DNA of 64,000 bases from Vibrio zhugei (lineage in GTDB: Bacteria > Pseudomonadota > Gammaproteobacteria > Enterobacterales > Vibrionaceae). Shown piece after piece: positions 8,449 through 17,734 of this stretch; the first letter of the stretch is position 1; each line of letters starts with the position of its first letter. The notes below the pieces were generated by a model. The model saw only the letters and a program-made list of their open reading frames with translations. It did no database searches and was not told where the DNA came from. The stretch spans positions 744,001 to 808,000 of the forward strand of contig NZ_CP033078.1 of the NCBI RefSeq assembly GCF_003716875.1, written 5' to 3'. A program made the translations under genes and the position numbers.

Positions 8449-9237
8449 ATGCAACCAGCATTGTGGGTCAGTAAAACAGGCTTAGACGCGCAGCAAACCA
8501 ATATCGCGACGATTTCCAACAACCTTGCTAACGCATCAACTGTTGGTTTTAAGAAAAGCCGTGCAGTCTTTGAAGATTTGTTCTACCAAAATATTAATCA
8601 ACCCGGTGGTCAGTCATCGCAAAATACCGAGCTGCCTAGCGGCTTAATGTTAGGGGCGGGCTCGAAAGTCGTCGCTACACAGAAAGTGCATACCAATGGT
8701 AACGCTCAAACGACGTCGAATGCGTTAGATATGATGGTAGAAGGTGATGGCTTTTTCCAAATTTTAATGCCCGATGGCAACATTGGTTATAGCCGCAATG
8801 GTCAGTTCACCTTAAACGACGAAGGCACCATTGTGACCTCTGGGGGCGGCTACCCACTGCAACCTCAAATCGTGGTGCCGGATAATGCGATTTCTATTAC
8901 GGTAGGCAATGACGGTGAAGTGTCAGCTCGGGTTCGTGGTCAGCAAAATAACCAAGTTCTGGGGCAGATCACAACGGTCGATTTTATTAACCCTGGTGGT
9001 TTAGAACCGATTGGTCAGAACCTGTACTTACCGACGGGAGCCAGTGGTGACCCACAAGAAGGGGTTCCTGGATTAAATGGCCTAGGTAACATTCGTCAAA
9101 ATATGTTGGAAAGCTCGAACGTCAATGTCACCGAAGAATTGGTGAATATGATTGAAGCACAACGGGTTTACGAAATGAACTCAAAAGTGATTTCTGCTGT
9201 TGATAAGATGATGAGTTACGCGAATCAGCAATTGTAA
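8449..9237 (+). CDS. flgG: FlgG, distal rod protein
   Basis: 262 residues, the family's normal length. N-terminal motif TISNNLANASTVGFKKSRAV, central ALDMMVEGDGFFQI and C-terminal SNVNVTEELVNMIEAQRVYE are conserved. FlgG builds the distal rod, which spans the periplasm and is surrounded by the L and P rings encoded just downstream. The start follows CACAGGAGTTAATT. Confidence 0.95.
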   Translation: MQPALWVSKTGLDAQQTNIATISNNLANASTVGFKKSRAVFEDLFYQNINQPGGQSSQNTELPSGLMLGAGSKVVATQKVHTNGNAQTTSNALDMMVEGDGFFQILMPDGNIGYSRNGQFTLNDEGTIVTSGGGYPLQPQIVVPDNAISITVGNDGEVSARVRGQQNNQVLGQITTVDFINPGGLEPIGQNLYLPTGASGDPQEGVPGLNGLGNIRQNMLESSNVNVTEELVNMIEAQRVYEMNSKVISAVDKMMSYANQQL

Positions 9238-9260
9238 CGTGATAATGAGAGTGTGATGTT

Positions 9261-10061
9261 ATGAAACGACTAGTCTGTGTATCCATGCTGGTATTGTTAC
9301 TTTCTGGCTGTAGTGCCATCAGTGACTTTTTGCAAAATGGTGGACGCTCTGATCAACCGCCTAAGGTTGTGGATGCGGTAGAAGGGGATAAATCTCCCGA
9401 AGCGCAAGGACCTTCTGGGTTAAGTGGGCTAGTTGATTCCTTACGTTCACGTCAAGACCCGATGGCCGATGATCCAGCTTGGGCTCCAGTACGTGCGAAA
9501 GAACAAGCCAAGCATTATGCCGCAGAAACCGGATCACTGTTTGATCCTAACGCTCATCGCGGCTTATACGATGACACCAAACCGCATGGGTTAGGTGATA
9601 TCATCACCGTGAAATTGAATGAAAACACGAAAGCCGCTAAAAGTGCCGATGCCGATTTGTCGAAAAAAAATGATGCATCTATGGATCCGTTGAGTGTCGG
9701 TGGGCAAGAGTTGAAGATGGGAGATTACAATTTCTCCTATGCGTTAAAAAACGATAATAAGTTTTCAGGCAGCGCAGCGGCGAACCAAAGTAACAGTATT
9801 TCAGGCTCAATTTCAGTACAAGTGATCGATGTGTTAGCGAACGGTAACTTAGTGGTACGCGGCGAAAAATGGTTAACGCTGAACACCGGCGATGAGTATG
9901 TACGTGTCAGTGGTACCGTTCGTCCAGACGATATTGAAAATGATAATACGGTTGAATCGACACGTATTGCGAATGCTCGTATTCAGTATTCTGGTACAGG
10001 GACCAACCAAGATATGCAGCAACCTGGATTCTTGGCACGATTTTTTAATGTCTCTCTATAG
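9261..10061 (+). CDS. flgH: FlgH, L-ring lipoprotein
   Basis: 266 residues with a lipoprotein signal peptide, lipobox LSGC ending at Cys17. The core ([20 protein letters not shown], later [20 protein letters not shown]) is the FlgH signature. FlgH forms the outer-membrane L ring bushing. A linker rich in Asp, Pro and Ser after the lipidated Cys is somewhat longer than in E. coli. The gene is followed by a strong hairpin terminator that stands directly in front of flgI. Confidence 0.93.
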   Translation: MKRLVCVSMLVLLLSGCSAISDFLQNGGRSDQPPKVVDAVEGDKSPEAQGPSGLSGLVDSLRSRQDPMADDPAWAPVRAKEQAKHYAAETGSLFDPNAHRGLYDDTKPHGLGDIITVKLNENTKAAKSADADLSKKNDASMDPLSVGGQELKMGDYNFSYALKNDNKFSGSAAANQSNSISGSISVQVIDVLANGNLVVRGEKWLTLNTGDEYVRVSGTVRPDDIENDNTVESTRIANARIQYSGTGTNQDMQQPGFLARFFNVSL

Positions 10062-10100
10062 ACAAGATCTCGTCGTCGAATATTTGACGGTTATCAGTAA

Positions 10101-10129
10101 AAATGAGGTCTTCGGACCTCATTTTTTTT
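10101..10129 (+). terminator. Intra-operon terminator between flgH and flgI
   Basis: Perfect 10-bp stem AAATGAGGTC / GACCTCATTT closed by a TTCG tetraloop and followed by further T residues. It ends 15 bp before the flgI ATG, and the flgI ribosome binding site (AAGGG) follows immediately. This should lower transcription of flgI and flgJ relative to flgFGH. Confidence 0.85.
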
Positions 10130-10144
10130 ACTAAGGGTTACCCA

Positions 10145-11230
10145 ATGAAAACGTTCATATTCTTTATGTTTATGCTCATTACGACCAGTACTCAAGCTGC
10201 GCGAATTAAAGATGTCGCACAGGTGGCTGGGGTGCGTAGTAACCAATTGGTTGGTTATGGGTTAGTGACTGGGCTGCCGGGAACGGGCGAGTCAACACCG
10301 TTTAGTAATCAAAGCTTTAATACCATGCTGAAAAAATTCGGCATTCAATTGCCGGAAGGAACCAACCCAAAGACTAAGAATATTGCCGCAGTGATGGTGA
10401 CCGCTGAGTTACCGGCGTTCGCTAAATCGGGTCAGAGAATTGACGTGACAGTCTCTTCAATTGGTTCAGCGAAAAGTCTGCGTGGCGGGACGTTGATGCA
10501 AACCATGATGAAAGGTCTCGATGGCAATGTGTATGCCGTCTCACAAGGTAATTTAGTCGTGAACGGATTCAGTGCTGACGGTGCTGACGGTTCTAAGTTG
10601 GTAGGTAACATCCCAACGGTCGGGGTGATTTCCGGAGGGGCCACAGTAGAACGTGAAATCCCCACTCCTTTTTCTCGTGGTGATTACATCACTTTTAATT
10701 TGTTTGATTCGGATTTTACTACCGCACAACGCATGGCGGATTCGATCAATAAATTTTTAGGACCGAAAATGGCCTCTCCTGTGGATGCAACTTCCGTGAG
10801 AGTGCGTGCTCCACGAGGTGTGAGTCAACGTGTTGCTTTCTTGTCGACGGTAGAAAACCTGACGTTTAATCCTGCGGATGGGGCGGCAAAAATCATTGTG
10901 AACTCAAGAACGGGGACTATCGTGGTTGGGCAACATGTGAAGTTAAAGCCAGCGGCAGTGACGCATGGTGGCATGACTGTTGCTATAAAAGAGAATATCA
11001 ATGTCACCCAACCGAATGCGTTGGGTGGCGGAGACACCGCGATCACCCCCGATACTGACATTGATGTCTCAGAGAAAAAAGGCAAAATGTTCAAGTTCGA
11101 GCCGGGGGTGACATTGGATGATTTAGTCCGCGCTGTGAATGGGGTTGGCGCTGCGCCATCGGATTTAATGGCGATTTTACAAGCATTAAAGCAAGCTGGC
11201 GCAATTGAAGGTCAGTTGATCATTATTTAA
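10145..11230 (+). CDS. flgI: FlgI, P-ring protein
   Basis: 361 residues from the ATG after TAAGGGTTACCCA; an upstream in-frame start (10103) would lie inside the terminator stem and is rejected. A Sec signal peptide ends near TQA-A (residues 16-19). Conserved sequence [20 protein letters not shown] follows the cleavage site, and the C terminus ([19 protein letters not shown]) is typical. FlgI polymerises with help of FlgA into the P ring around the rod in the peptidoglycan layer. Confidence 0.95.
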   Translation: MKTFIFFMFMLITTSTQAARIKDVAQVAGVRSNQLVGYGLVTGLPGTGESTPFSNQSFNTMLKKFGIQLPEGTNPKTKNIAAVMVTAELPAFAKSGQRIDVTVSSIGSAKSLRGGTLMQTMMKGLDGNVYAVSQGNLVVNGFSADGADGSKLVGNIPTVGVISGGATVEREIPTPFSRGDYITFNLFDSDFTTAQRMADSINKFLGPKMASPVDATSVRVRAPRGVSQRVAFLSTVENLTFNPADGAAKIIVNSRTGTIVVGQHVKLKPAAVTHGGMTVAIKENINVTQPNALGGGDTAITPDTDIDVSEKKGKMFKFEPGVTLDDLVRAVNGVGAAPSDLMAILQALKQAGAIEGQLIII

Positions 11231-11242
11231 GGAGTCTTCACG

Positions 11243-12196
11243 ATGGCTGATAGTCCAAATGACATTGGGTTTATCCAAGATATAGCAGGTTTAGACTCAT
11301 TACGTAAAAAAGCCATACATGGTGATAAAGGTGCGGGTAAAGAGGCGTTAAAATCCGCCGCAAGCCAATTTGAAGCCATCTTTACCAACATGATGTTAAA
11401 GTCCATGCGTGATGCGAATAAAGCGTTTAAATCCGGTATGTTTGACAGCCACACGGAAGACTTGTATCGACAAATGCGTGATGAGCAGATGGTCAGCCAA
11501 CTCAGTGAAAAAGGCTCACTAGGGCTTGCCGATATGATCGTCAAGCAGCTATCGGTTGGTGAAACGGTGAATGCAGAAGGTGAACAATCATTCCAAGACG
11601 CAGTGGATCGTGTGCGTCGGGTTCGCCAAGCCGCTAACCAGCATGACTCGGTCAGCGCTGCGGACCAAACCGATGGCGTCGCCCATAGCGCTCAGCAGGT
11701 TGTCACCTCGACCGATGCACAACCGATGTCGTTTGAATCACCTTATGCATTTGTTCAGTCACTTAAGCCTTATGCTGAAAAAGCGGCTCAGGTGTTGGGG
11801 GTCGATTCTTCATTGCTTCTCGCACAAGCAGCCCTAGAAACAGGCTGGGGGCAAAAAGTCGTGAAAAATGCTCACCATAGCAGTCATAACTTATTTAACA
11901 TTAAAGCGAATTCTGCTTGGCGAGGTGACCGTGTTGCCACACAGACCTTGGAATACCAAAATGCGATTCCTGTGATGGAAAAAGCGGCGTTTCGTGCTTA
12001 TCCCAGCTATCAAGAGAGCTTTGATGATTATGTCCAGTTTTTGGAGAATAACCCGCGTTATAGTGAGGCTCTAGCCCATAAAGGCGATCGCGATTTTATC
12101 CAAAGTATCCATAAAGCGGGGTACGCAACGGACCCTAATTACGCTGATAAAGTGTTGCGCGTTAAATCGAAAATTGACGCCATGAAGCAAATTTAA
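11243..12196 (+). CDS. flgJ: FlgJ, rod-cap protein with peptidoglycan hydrolase domain
   Basis: 317 residues in two domains. The N-terminal rod-binding region spans about 30-105 (AASQFEAIFTNMMLKSMRDA). The C-terminal glucosaminidase (GH73-like) domain spans about 165-317 (SSLLLAQAALETGWGQK with the catalytic Glu, and NLFNIKANSAWRG). It opens the murein for the growing rod. The start follows TTAAGGAGTCTTCACG, 12 bp after flgI; a terminator follows. Confidence 0.95.
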   Translation: MADSPNDIGFIQDIAGLDSLRKKAIHGDKGAGKEALKSAASQFEAIFTNMMLKSMRDANKAFKSGMFDSHTEDLYRQMRDEQMVSQLSEKGSLGLADMIVKQLSVGETVNAEGEQSFQDAVDRVRRVRQAANQHDSVSAADQTDGVAHSAQQVVTSTDAQPMSFESPYAFVQSLKPYAEKAAQVLGVDSSLLLAQAALETGWGQKVVKNAHHSSHNLFNIKANSAWRGDRVATQTLEYQNAIPVMEKAAFRAYPSYQESFDDYVQFLENNPRYSEALAHKGDRDFIQSIHKAGYATDPNYADKVLRVKSKIDAMKQI

Positions 12197-12205
12197 TCTT
12201 TCTTT

Positions 12206-12231
12206 AAGCCAAATGTTCATTTGGCTTTTTT
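12206..12231 (+). terminator. Terminator of flgFGHIJ
   Basis: Stem AAGCCAAA / TTTGGCTT with a 6-base loop and a following T tract, 9 bp after the flgJ stop codon. Confidence 0.9.
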
Positions 12232-12270
12232 TCTATTCCTTTCCGACGCTTATCCAGTAAAAAATAACAG

Positions 12271-12287
12271 TGGCATACATATTGCTT
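12271..12287 (+). promoter_or_regulatory. Sigma-54 promoter of flgKL
   Basis: TGGCATACATATTGCTT has GG (12272-12273) and GC (12284-12285) 10 bp apart and a good flanking match. It is 56 bp upstream of the flgK ATG. Confidence 0.82.
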
Positions 12288-12342
12288 TATATCTTATAAG
12301 TGGCCAGTTTTACTGGCGTAGATATGGGTTTTTGGGGGCAAT

Positions 12343-14247
12343 ATGGCGTCTGATCTTCTGAATGTTGGTAGGCAAAGCGTACTTACTGCTCAGAGACAAC
12401 TCAACACCACAGGTCATAACATTTCTAATGTTAATACCGATGGTTACAGTCGGCAGTCTGTAATCCAAGGCACGAATGCGCCTCGTCAATTTGGTGGTCA
12501 GACCTACGGCATGGGTGTACATGTGGAAAATGTTCGCCGCTCTTGGGATCAATTTGCCGTCAAAGAGTTGAATGTTGCCACAACGCATTATGCTCACAAT
12601 AAAGATCATGAACAGAACTTAGATATGCTGTCTGGGCTGTTGTCTTCGGTTGCCTCGAAAAAAATCCCAGAAAACATCAATGAGTGGTTCGATGCGGTGA
12701 AAACAGCGGCCGATACCCCGAATGATGTGGGGGCGCGCAAAGTGGTGTTGGAAAAAGCCAACATTATTGCCCAAAACCTCAATGATTTTGATGACACCGT
12801 GCGTCGTCAATTTAAAGAAACCAATAAAGGCCTTGATCTTGGTGTGCAGCGCATCAACCAATTGGCAATAGAGATTCGTGATGTCCAGCGTTTAATGATG
12901 CGTTCTCCAGGTCCACATAACGACCTGATGGACCGACATGAAAAATTGGTACGTGAATTATCCGAATACACCAAAGTCACGGTAACAGAGCGTAAGAATG
13001 GCGAAGGGTTTAACGTGCATATTGGCAACGGGAATACGTTAGTCTCGGGAACCGAAGCCAGTCAATTAACCATGGTCGATGGATACCCAGATGTGCATCA
13101 GCGACGTTTAGCTATGGTCGAAGGCAAAGGCGTAAAACCGATCACTCATAGCGATATTGGCGGCAAAATGGGCGCTTTGTTTGAACAACGCGACAAAAAC
13201 ATCCCCAGCATGATGGATGAAATTGGCCGCTTATCCACCGCTTTTTCTTATCAAGTGAATAAGCTACAACATCAAGGTTTGGATTTAAATGGCAACGTTG
13301 GTAACGACCTATTTACCGATGTGAACTCTGAGCGTATTGCCAAATTACGCGTCATAACGAATAGCCAATCTACCGCGGATATGGCGGTTTATATTGATGA
13401 TGTCAGTCATTTGAAGGGCGGGGAGTATGCCCTTCATTACGATGGCAGTGACTACACCGTCACTACCCCGAACGGTCAGCAGAAAGCGATGATTGAAAGC
13501 GGTGATTACTTGTATGTACGTGGTGACAATGGTGACTTAACGCCATTAGATGGTATGCGAATTAAGGTCAATAATGCCCCTGAAGAAGGGGAGCGAATTT
13601 TGCTTCGCCCGACCCGTAGTGGCGCATCGGATATTCATGTGCAACTGCAAGATCCAGATAGACTGGCCGCACAAAGTTATGAAGCATCGACCACCTTCGC
13701 TCAGGGATCGGCCAAGTTTGATATCCAAGCGACCGGCGCGTTAAAAGAGTTTCAAGTTGTGATTGGCGATCAAGGTAATACCTTCTCATTGCAGGACAAA
13801 AACGGCAAGGTTTTGCTTGATGGACAAGCGTATCCGCCGGATGGACCGGTGACGTTTCAAGGGACCACATTTGAATTAACCAAGGGCGCATTGCCAAAAG
13901 ACAAATTTACGGCAAACCTTGTCCCATCGGAAGGGGATAATGGCAACTTACGTAAAATGTTGGTGATTCAAAATGCCAAAAATATGAATGATGATGAATC
14001 TACTCTGATTGATGTTTATCACAACTTAAACACCGATTTTGGGATGAAGTTATCGACTGCTTCGCGTTTAACGGACGTTGCTCGTTTAGAAAAAGAAGGG
14101 GCACAAGAACGGGTCGCTTCTATTTCAGGCGTCAACTTGGATGAAGAAGCGGCAAATATGATGAAGTTTCAACAAGCCTACATGGCCTCTTCACGGATCA
14201 TGCAGGCGGCCAATGAAACTTTTGATGCGATATTACGTTTGAGATAA
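12343..14247 (+). CDS. flgK: FlgK, hook-filament junction protein 1
   Basis: 634 residues, in the range for Vibrio HAP1. N-terminal motif TTGHNISNVNTDGYSRQSVI (about 22-41) and the C-terminal VNLDEEAANMMKFQQAYMAS are family hallmarks. FlgK is the first junction protein between hook and filament; it is exported with the FlgN chaperone. Its start follows GGGGGCAAT and the gene is driven by its own sigma-54 site. flgL follows 13 bp downstream. Confidence 0.95.
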   Translation: MASDLLNVGRQSVLTAQRQLNTTGHNISNVNTDGYSRQSVIQGTNAPRQFGGQTYGMGVHVENVRRSWDQFAVKELNVATTHYAHNKDHEQNLDMLSGLLSSVASKKIPENINEWFDAVKTAADTPNDVGARKVVLEKANIIAQNLNDFDDTVRRQFKETNKGLDLGVQRINQLAIEIRDVQRLMMRSPGPHNDLMDRHEKLVRELSEYTKVTVTERKNGEGFNVHIGNGNTLVSGTEASQLTMVDGYPDVHQRRLAMVEGKGVKPITHSDIGGKMGALFEQRDKNIPSMMDEIGRLSTAFSYQVNKLQHQGLDLNGNVGNDLFTDVNSERIAKLRVITNSQSTADMAVYIDDVSHLKGGEYALHYDGSDYTVTTPNGQQKAMIESGDYLYVRGDNGDLTPLDGMRIKVNNAPEEGERILLRPTRSGASDIHVQLQDPDRLAAQSYEASTTFAQGSAKFDIQATGALKEFQVVIGDQGNTFSLQDKNGKVLLDGQAYPPDGPVTFQGTTFELTKGALPKDKFTANLVPSEGDNGNLRKMLVIQNAKNMNDDESTLIDVYHNLNTDFGMKLSTASRLTDVARLEKEGAQERVASISGVNLDEEAANMMKFQQAYMASSRIMQAANETFDAILRLR

Positions 14248-14260
14248 GAGGAGGACGTGA

Positions 14261-15463
14261 ATGATTAATCGAATAGCGAGCTTCCATAACTATCAAGCGG
14301 TTCAAAATGACTTACGCCGTCAAGAGACCAAAGTGCATCACAATCAAGCGCAGTTGGCATCAGGTAAGAAGTTATTAACGCCTGCCGACAATCCGCTCGC
14401 GACTCACTATATTCAAAATGTATCGCAGCAAGAAGAGCAGCTCAATCAGTACCTTGATGCAATTACGTTGGTGCGTAATCGGTTGTCACACCAAGAAGTT
14501 TTGGTCTCAAACGCCGAAGAGTTTGCTGATGATGCAACACGCAATGTGATGGAAATGATTAACGGTGCCTTGTCTCCGGAAGATCGTGATGCTCATGCGC
14601 GTGAGTTGCAGGAAATGGAAAGTAACTTGCTGCACTTAGCGAATTCACAGGATGAGTCTGGTAATTATATCTTTGCTGGTACGAAGCCAAAAGTGCAGCC
14701 TTTTTTCCGTGACAATAATGACAAAGTGACGTATTCCGGAGACCAATATCAACGCAAAATGCGGATTTCTAATTCATTAGAAATGCCATTTAACACGCCT
14801 GGTGATCAGCTATTAATGAAGATTGATAACCCGTTCGGCGATTTTGAACCTAAGTATCAATTACAAAAAGGCTCTGAATTACTGCTGGATTCGGCTCGCA
14901 GCAACAATAGCGATAACTCAACATATAAAGTCAGTTTTGTCGGTTTGCCGAGCGGCAAGTTTGGTTATCAATTAGAGCAAGATGGCAGTGTGGTGAAAAC
15001 GGGCGAGTTTAACCCTAAAGAAGGCATCAATTATACCGATGGTGATAATTCGTTAGATGTGAAGTTTAAGGGGCAAATTAAAGCCGGTGATCAGGTCACG
15101 TTAAAGCCACGGACGTCATTCAGTCTGTTTAATAGTTTTCAGGATGCGATCGAGTATTCGAAAAAGCCCGTTTCTGATGCCTCTGCAACGGCAGAGTTAC
15201 AACGGGTATCAGAAGAGCTGCATGAAGGATTTTTACACCTGACTAAAGCTCGAACGGATATTGGTGCTCGTTTGAATACGCTGGATACACAAGAAGATCA
15301 GCATCGAGATTTTAAAATCAGTTTGGCGAAGTCAAAAAGTGAATTTGAGGACCTCGATTACTCAGACGCGGTGATTGAGTTTAATGAAAATTCTCGTGCG
15401 CTTGAGGCGTCGCAGAAAGCTTTTGGTAAAACTAAAGATTTAACCTTATTTAATTATATATAA
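14261..15463 (+). CDS. flgL: FlgL, hook-filament junction protein 3
   Basis: 400 residues. Flagellin-like N terminus (about 1-140, KKLLTPADNPLATHYIQNV and SQDESGNYIFAGTKPKVQPF) and C-terminal coiled coil (KSKSEFEDLDYSDAVIEFNE) frame a variable middle domain. FlgL joins FlgK to the flagellin filament. The start follows AAGAGGAGGACGTGA. Last gene of the flgKL unit. Confidence 0.94.
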   Translation: MINRIASFHNYQAVQNDLRRQETKVHHNQAQLASGKKLLTPADNPLATHYIQNVSQQEEQLNQYLDAITLVRNRLSHQEVLVSNAEEFADDATRNVMEMINGALSPEDRDAHARELQEMESNLLHLANSQDESGNYIFAGTKPKVQPFFRDNNDKVTYSGDQYQRKMRISNSLEMPFNTPGDQLLMKIDNPFGDFEPKYQLQKGSELLLDSARSNNSDNSTYKVSFVGLPSGKFGYQLEQDGSVVKTGEFNPKEGINYTDGDNSLDVKFKGQIKAGDQVTLKPRTSFSLFNSFQDAIEYSKKPVSDASATAELQRVSEELHEGFLHLTKARTDIGARLNTLDTQEDQHRDFKISLAKSKSEFEDLDYSDAVIEFNENSRALEASQKAFGKTKDLTLFNYI

Positions 15464-15823
15464 CTTTCAATGCCTTACGAGCAATGCCGTAAGTGCGAAA
15501 TGATATGGTTAATTTTTGGTCTGGAATTTGCAGTATAGAAAACAAGCGCGGCAAATAGGGTTTTCATCATTGTCGTGAGTTAACGCTTAGTGCTAATGCC
15601 TAAGGTTTAACACGGTATGTAAGTGTTTCAGATGTTTATTGGACACCTATTTTATGGATGCAATAAAGCTGGCACATTATTTGTATTAATAATCATAGAC
15701 AGGGTGAAAACCCAATTTAAGTTGCCATTTAAGCATACTTAACCTAGTGATACACGGTCATGCTTCCAAAGAGCTAAGCTGACCGCTTCGCAAGGGCTTG
15801 CGAACTCGATAGGAGAGCAAACA
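15464..15823 (+). other. Intergenic region upstream of the first flagellin gene
   Basis: 360 bp without a supported gene. It holds a short 6-bp hairpin after flgL (15474-15493) without a T tract, the sigma-54-like site at 15670-15686, and the flagellin ribosome binding site TAGGAGAG. No sigma-28 site was recognised. The long leader (about 137 bp from the -12 element to the ATG) is mostly unexplained. Confidence 0.5.
15670..15686 (+). promoter_or_regulatory. Sigma-54-like promoter of first flagellin
   Basis: TGGCACATTATTTGTAT matches the RpoN consensus with an ideal -24 element (TGGCAC) and correct 10-bp spacing, but has GT instead of GC at -12. The major flagellin flaA of V. cholerae is RpoN dependent, so the site is plausible despite the mismatch. 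Confidence 0.55.
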
Positions 15824-16963
15824 ATGACCATTAACGTAAATACGAACGTGTCGGCAATGACGGCACAGCGTTACTTGAATAAAGCGACCAATGAACTGAA
15901 TACCTCGATGGAGCGTTTATCCTCAGGTAACCGTATTAATAGCGCTAAAGACGATGCGGCTGGCTTACAAATTTCAAACCGTTTGAATTCGCAAGCCCGT
16001 GGCCTTGACGTTGCGATGCGCAATGCCAATGACGGTATTTCTATTTCTCAGACGGCAGAAGGGGCGATGAATGAGTCGACCAACATTCTGCAACGTATGC
16101 GAGATCTAGCACTTCAGTCTGCCAACGGTACCAACTCTAGTTCAGAACGTCGTGCATTGAATGAAGAATCATCCGCACTGCAAGATGAACTGAACCGAAT
16201 CGCTGAAACCACCTCATTTGGTGGACGTAAGCTCTTAAACGGTACCTTTGGCGAATCCGCTTTCCAAATTGGCTCTGGGCCTGGTGAAGCGGTCATCATT
16301 GGTTTAACCAGTGTGCGAGCGGATGATGCCCGAATGGGCGGGGTGACCTTCCAAGGCGATCAAGGTAAAACAAAAGATTGGGGCGTTCCTGCTCAATCTC
16401 GTGACTTGAAGCTGGAATTTAATAACGCGCTAGGTGAACCACAAACGATCGATATTAACGCGAAACCTGGTGATGATATCGAGGAAGTGGCCACTTACAT
16501 CAATGGTCAGACTGATGCGTTTAAAGCCTCGGTAGACCAAGATGGCAAACTGCAGCTTTTTGCCGCCAATGGTACGGTGAACGGCAATCTTAGTATCTCG
16601 GGTGGATTAGCAACAGAGCTCGGTTTAGCCGGTGGCCCTGGGATTGCGACCACGGTGCAAGATGTAGATTTGACCACTGTAGGTGGGTCACAAAATGCGG
16701 TCGGTGTTCTTGATGCGGCGTTGAAATATGTTGATTCACAGCGTGCGGATTTAGGGGCTAAACAAAACCGTTTGGGCCATAGTATTAGTAACTTATCTAA
16801 TATCCAAGAAAATGTTGAAGCATCGAAAAGTCGTATTAAAGATACGGATTTTGCCAAAGAAACGACGGCATTAACAAAAGCACAAATTCTGCAAAAAGCA
16901 GGGACGACGATCCTTGCTCAAGCGAAACAGTTGCCAAACGCTGCAATGCAACTATTGCAGTAA
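15824..16963 (+). CDS. flaA: Polar flagellin, probably the RpoN-dependent FlaA type
   Basis: 379-residue flagellin. The conserved N-terminal D0/D1 region ([40 protein letters not shown]) and C-terminal D0/D1 ([20 protein letters not shown]) enclose a short variable domain; there is no signal peptide, as expected for type III export. It builds the filament. First of two tandem flagellins; in V. cholerae this place is taken by flaA followed by flaC, which is the basis of the symbol. The ATG follows GATAGGAGAGCAAACA. Confidence 0.88.
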   Translation: MTINVNTNVSAMTAQRYLNKATNELNTSMERLSSGNRINSAKDDAAGLQISNRLNSQARGLDVAMRNANDGISISQTAEGAMNESTNILQRMRDLALQSANGTNSSSERRALNEESSALQDELNRIAETTSFGGRKLLNGTFGESAFQIGSGPGEAVIIGLTSVRADDARMGGVTFQGDQGKTKDWGVPAQSRDLKLEFNNALGEPQTIDINAKPGDDIEEVATYINGQTDAFKASVDQDGKLQLFAANGTVNGNLSISGGLATELGLAGGPGIATTVQDVDLTTVGGSQNAVGVLDAALKYVDSQRADLGAKQNRLGHSISNLSNIQENVEASKSRIKDTDFAKETTALTKAQILQKAGTTILAQAKQLPNAAMQLLQ

Positions 16964-17153
16964 TAAAGGAAGTGCCATTATGACGCTTAGACGTAGGTAT
17001 GTAATGGTACAATCTTGGCAACGTGCTGTTTGATCAGGTAGAAACTCTCTCAAATCTACACCCTGTTTCTTAATGGTTATAACAGTACGCTAATGGTATG
17101 CCTAAATGTGATTCATTTCTCTGATCTCCACATTGGCAATGGCTACCACCCAT

Positions 17154-17192
17154 AGCCCCGGTTCTCTCAAAGGAATGGGGCTTTTCTTTTTT
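17154..17192 (+). terminator. Likely terminator of first flagellin
   Basis: Stem AGCCCC / GGGGCT with a 17-base loop, followed by the T-rich stretch TTTCTTTTTTCT. It lies about 190 bp downstream of the stop codon, which would give a long 3' UTR. Confidence 0.55.
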
Positions 17193-17208
17193 CTAAGCAT
17201 GTTAATCT

Positions 17209-17217
17209 CCCCCCCCC
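17209..17217 (+). repeat. Homopolymer of nine C
   Basis: Nine consecutive C residues in an otherwise AT-rich intergenic stretch. Such tracts are prone to slippage. No reading frame of known function spans it. Confidence 0.9.
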
Positions 17218-17463
17218 ACTCTATCAATTCTTTAGTGCTGAAATGTCTGTCTGTTGCGCGGCTGTGCCTTCTCTTTTTCTCCATATATCTGATTGACCAC
17301 TGCTTTGTAAGTGTTGTTTACGCTTATGGTGAATAAAGACACCTAGCTTAGCATCGTGAACACCGATACAAGGCGAGTGAGTGGCTGACCACGGCCTATC
17401 TCCCCCTTGATTTATTGCTTATATTTTTATAACTATAAGGTTAGGAAATATTAGGGGTTTTTA

Positions 17464-17592
17464 ATGTTACCTGTGTTTTCTCCTCAAAAACGTACAACTT
17501 CGGCCAAAAGTGATGTTTCTTTAATCTTATTGTTGGTTTTGTGTTCACTTTGTGCGCTTGTCTGCATTTGTTGGATGACTTACCAGTATTAA
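17464..17592 (+). CDS. Candidate 42-residue single-pass membrane protein
   Basis: A short frame not overlapping other genes. Residues 1-18 are polar and basic (MLPVFSPQKRTTSAKSD), then about 20 strongly hydrophobic residues including four Cys (LILLLVLCSLCALVCIC) form one likely membrane helix, ending WMTYQY. AGGGG stands 7 bases before the ATG. Whether it is translated is unknown; it lies between the two flagellins and just before the sigma-28-like site of the second. It could also be chance in AT-rich DNA. Confidence 0.4.
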   Translation: MLPVFSPQKRTTSAKSDVSLILLLVLCSLCALVCICWMTYQY

Positions 17593-17614
17593 GGGAAGAA
17601 AGCCTAATTTTTGT

Positions 17615-17641
17615 TCAAGGTAATGCATTCACAGTCGTTAT
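17615..17641 (+). promoter_or_regulatory. Sigma-28-like promoter of second flagellin
   Basis: TCAAGGTA, 11 bp, GTCGTTAT: correct spacing and partial match to TAAAGTTT / GCCGATAA (or GCCGTTAA reported for Vibrio). It is 94 bp upstream of the ATG. Minor flagellins of Vibrio are usually FliA dependent. Confidence 0.45.
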
Positions 17642-17734
17642 AAAAAGTACCTTTGAGAGAACTACTGGTTTTCGAGACGTCGAATTCCCATTGGGAGTAA
17701 CACATACTCCAGACAATTATTAGGAGAAAACCAC

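Larger units (their letters stand above)
16964..17463 (+). other. Intergenic region between the two flagellins, with C9 tract
   Basis: No convincing longer gene. A 17-codon frame with a good ribosome binding site (16980-17033) follows the flagellin stop but is too short to judge. A likely flagellin terminator is at 17154-17192 and a run of nine C residues at 17209-17217. The flanking short frames on both strands look like chance. Confidence 0.4.

Noticed and set aside
17102..17336. Short frames on both strands spanning the C9 tract
   Set aside because: No ribosome site of quality, no recognisable sequence, and each would be a shadow of intergenic DNA; the tract itself is reported instead.
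17341..17380. CCGATA with TAAAG upstream as sigma-28 promoter for the second flagellin
   Set aside because: The elements are about 25 bp apart, much longer than the 11 bp of the consensus; the site at 17615-17641 fits better.
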